Positions 63,518 through 64,000 of a DNA stretch of 64,000 bases are shown one piece after another. This DNA is from Phytoactinopolyspora alkaliphila (GTDB taxonomy: Bacteria > Actinomycetota > Actinomycetes > Jiangellales > Jiangellaceae). Numbering within the stretch: position 1 is the stretch's first letter; each line of letters opens with the position of its first letter. The stretch is taken from positions 124,001 to 188,000 of the forward strand of contig NZ_JAAGOB010000006.1 of NCBI RefSeq assembly GCF_010550695.1, in the 5' to 3' direction. Position numbers and translations under genes: made by a program. Under the pieces are notes generated by a model. That model had not been told where the DNA came from and did not search any database. It saw nothing but the letters and a program-made list of their open reading frames with translations.

Positions 63518-64000
63518 GTGCCGAACCAGACGTTGGCTGTTTCTGAGAGGTTGCGGGCCTTGCCCGTCTTCCCGGCGACGCTGCCCACCTTCGAGCCGGA
63601 CGAAGTCCAGGCCGAGCCGCAGGAACTGTTTCTCGATTGGCTCGACGAGGCCGTCGAAGGAGGCGTGCCGGCTCCTCACGTCATGACCTTGTCGACGGTC
63701 GACGACGGCCGGGCCGCCGCTCGGGTGTTGATCCTGAAGGATGTCACCGACCAGGGGTGGCAGTTCGCCTCCAGATCCGACAGCCCGAAAGGCCACCAGA
63801 TCGCCGAGCACGCGCACGTGGCTCTCACTTTCTTCTGGCAGCAGCTCGGACGCCAGATCCGAATCAGCGGGCAGGCTGCCTCCCTGGGCGAGGCGGCAGG
63901 GGCGCGGGACTTCCTCGCCCGGCCCGAGGCGTCCCGCGCCAGTGGTCTGGTCGGCCGGCAGAGTTTGCCGATGCACTCTATGGACGAGTACCGGGAGGCC
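63518..64000 (+). CDS. Pyridoxamine 5'-phosphate oxidase family protein (3' end cut by window)
   Basis: 161 residues visible, truncated at 64000. 'LFLDWLDEAVEGGVPAPHVMTLSTV' followed by 'AARVLILKDVTDQGWQFASRSDSPKG' and 'VALTFFWQQLGRQIRISGQA' match the FMN-binding split barrel of PdxH-type oxidases. The normal PdxH C-terminal domain lies beyond the window, so true PdxH versus a paralogue cannot be decided. GTG at 63518; GGAAAGGA lies 8-15 nt upstream. It starts 71 nt after tetR on the same strand. Confidence 0.85.
   Translation, partial: MPNQTLAVSERLRALPVFPATLPTFEPDEVQAEPQELFLDWLDEAVEGGVPAPHVMTLSTVDDGRAAARVLILKDVTDQGWQFASRSDSPKGHQIAEHAHVALTFFWQQLGRQIRISGQAASLGEAAGARDFLARPEASRASGLVGRQSLPMHSMDEYREA

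Overview
The window is one 64 kb stretch of very GC-rich, densely packed DNA with many ATGA or GTGA start/stop overlaps, GTG and TTG starts and apparent leaderless genes. The gene set points to a mycothiol-using actinobacterium: DUF3039, a Rv2466c-type DsbA protein, the mec-cysO-cysM sulfur module, and a pepN / mycothiol-reductase / rpiB / nei2 block. I think of a Jiangella-like or similar actinomycete but cannot fix the genus. No rRNA, tRNA, prophage, insertion sequence or confirmed CRISPR array was seen.

Layout. 1-7.5 kb: arabinan/arabinoside uptake and degradation (GH51, solute-binding lipoprotein, two CUT1 permeases, secreted GH43) with a divergent LacI regulator and paired operators; no transporter ATPase is encoded here. 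7.5-11.2 kb: SF2 helicase, MFS exporter, DUF3039. 11.3-14.5 kb: dihydroxyacetone kinase dhaKLM and a quinone oxidoreductase. 14.7-19.5 kb: a form II CO-dehydrogenase-like molybdenum hydroxylase operon (coxS-L-M-G). 19.9-25.8 kb: small proteins, and tyrosine catabolism (Lrp regulator, hppD, fahA) interrupted by an arsR-cation efflux pair. 25.8-26.8 kb: a gene-poor kilobase of degenerate and tandem repeats. 26.8-32 kb: a secreted protein with a DasR-like site upstream, an ABC-2 exporter and a NarL-type two-component system. 32-35.8 kb: HAD phosphatase, pncA-pncB, clpS, DUF2017. 35.9-42 kb: lipoprotein, galM, argS, AhpD-like protein, SigJ-type ECF sigma factor. 42.1-49.1 kb: mec-cysO-cysM, an AbiEi/DUF559 gene, murI, metallo-beta-lactamase-fold protein, PIG-L, rph, rdgB. 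49.2-57.2 kb: membrane molybdopterin oxidoreductase, pepN, mycothiol-type DsbA, rpiB, nei2, SpoIIE-like phosphatase. 57.3-64 kb: SDR, hydrolase, a VOC/ArsR/SRPBCC operon with twin operators, Nudix, secreted proteins, TetR and a pyridoxamine-oxidase-family gene cut by the window end.

The most unusual feature is a set of long, nearly perfect intergenic palindromes. Two families occur twice. One pair forms 60-nt direct repeats flanking the AbiEi/DUF559 gene and carries a compensatory base-pair change. That gene sits where the rhomboid gene lies in the Mycobacterium tuberculosis cysM-murI region (from memory). Other points worth a look are a CysO whose C-terminus is capped (GG-Ala) next to its JAMM protease, and a recurring TAnnnT-N6-8-start leaderless promoter signature.
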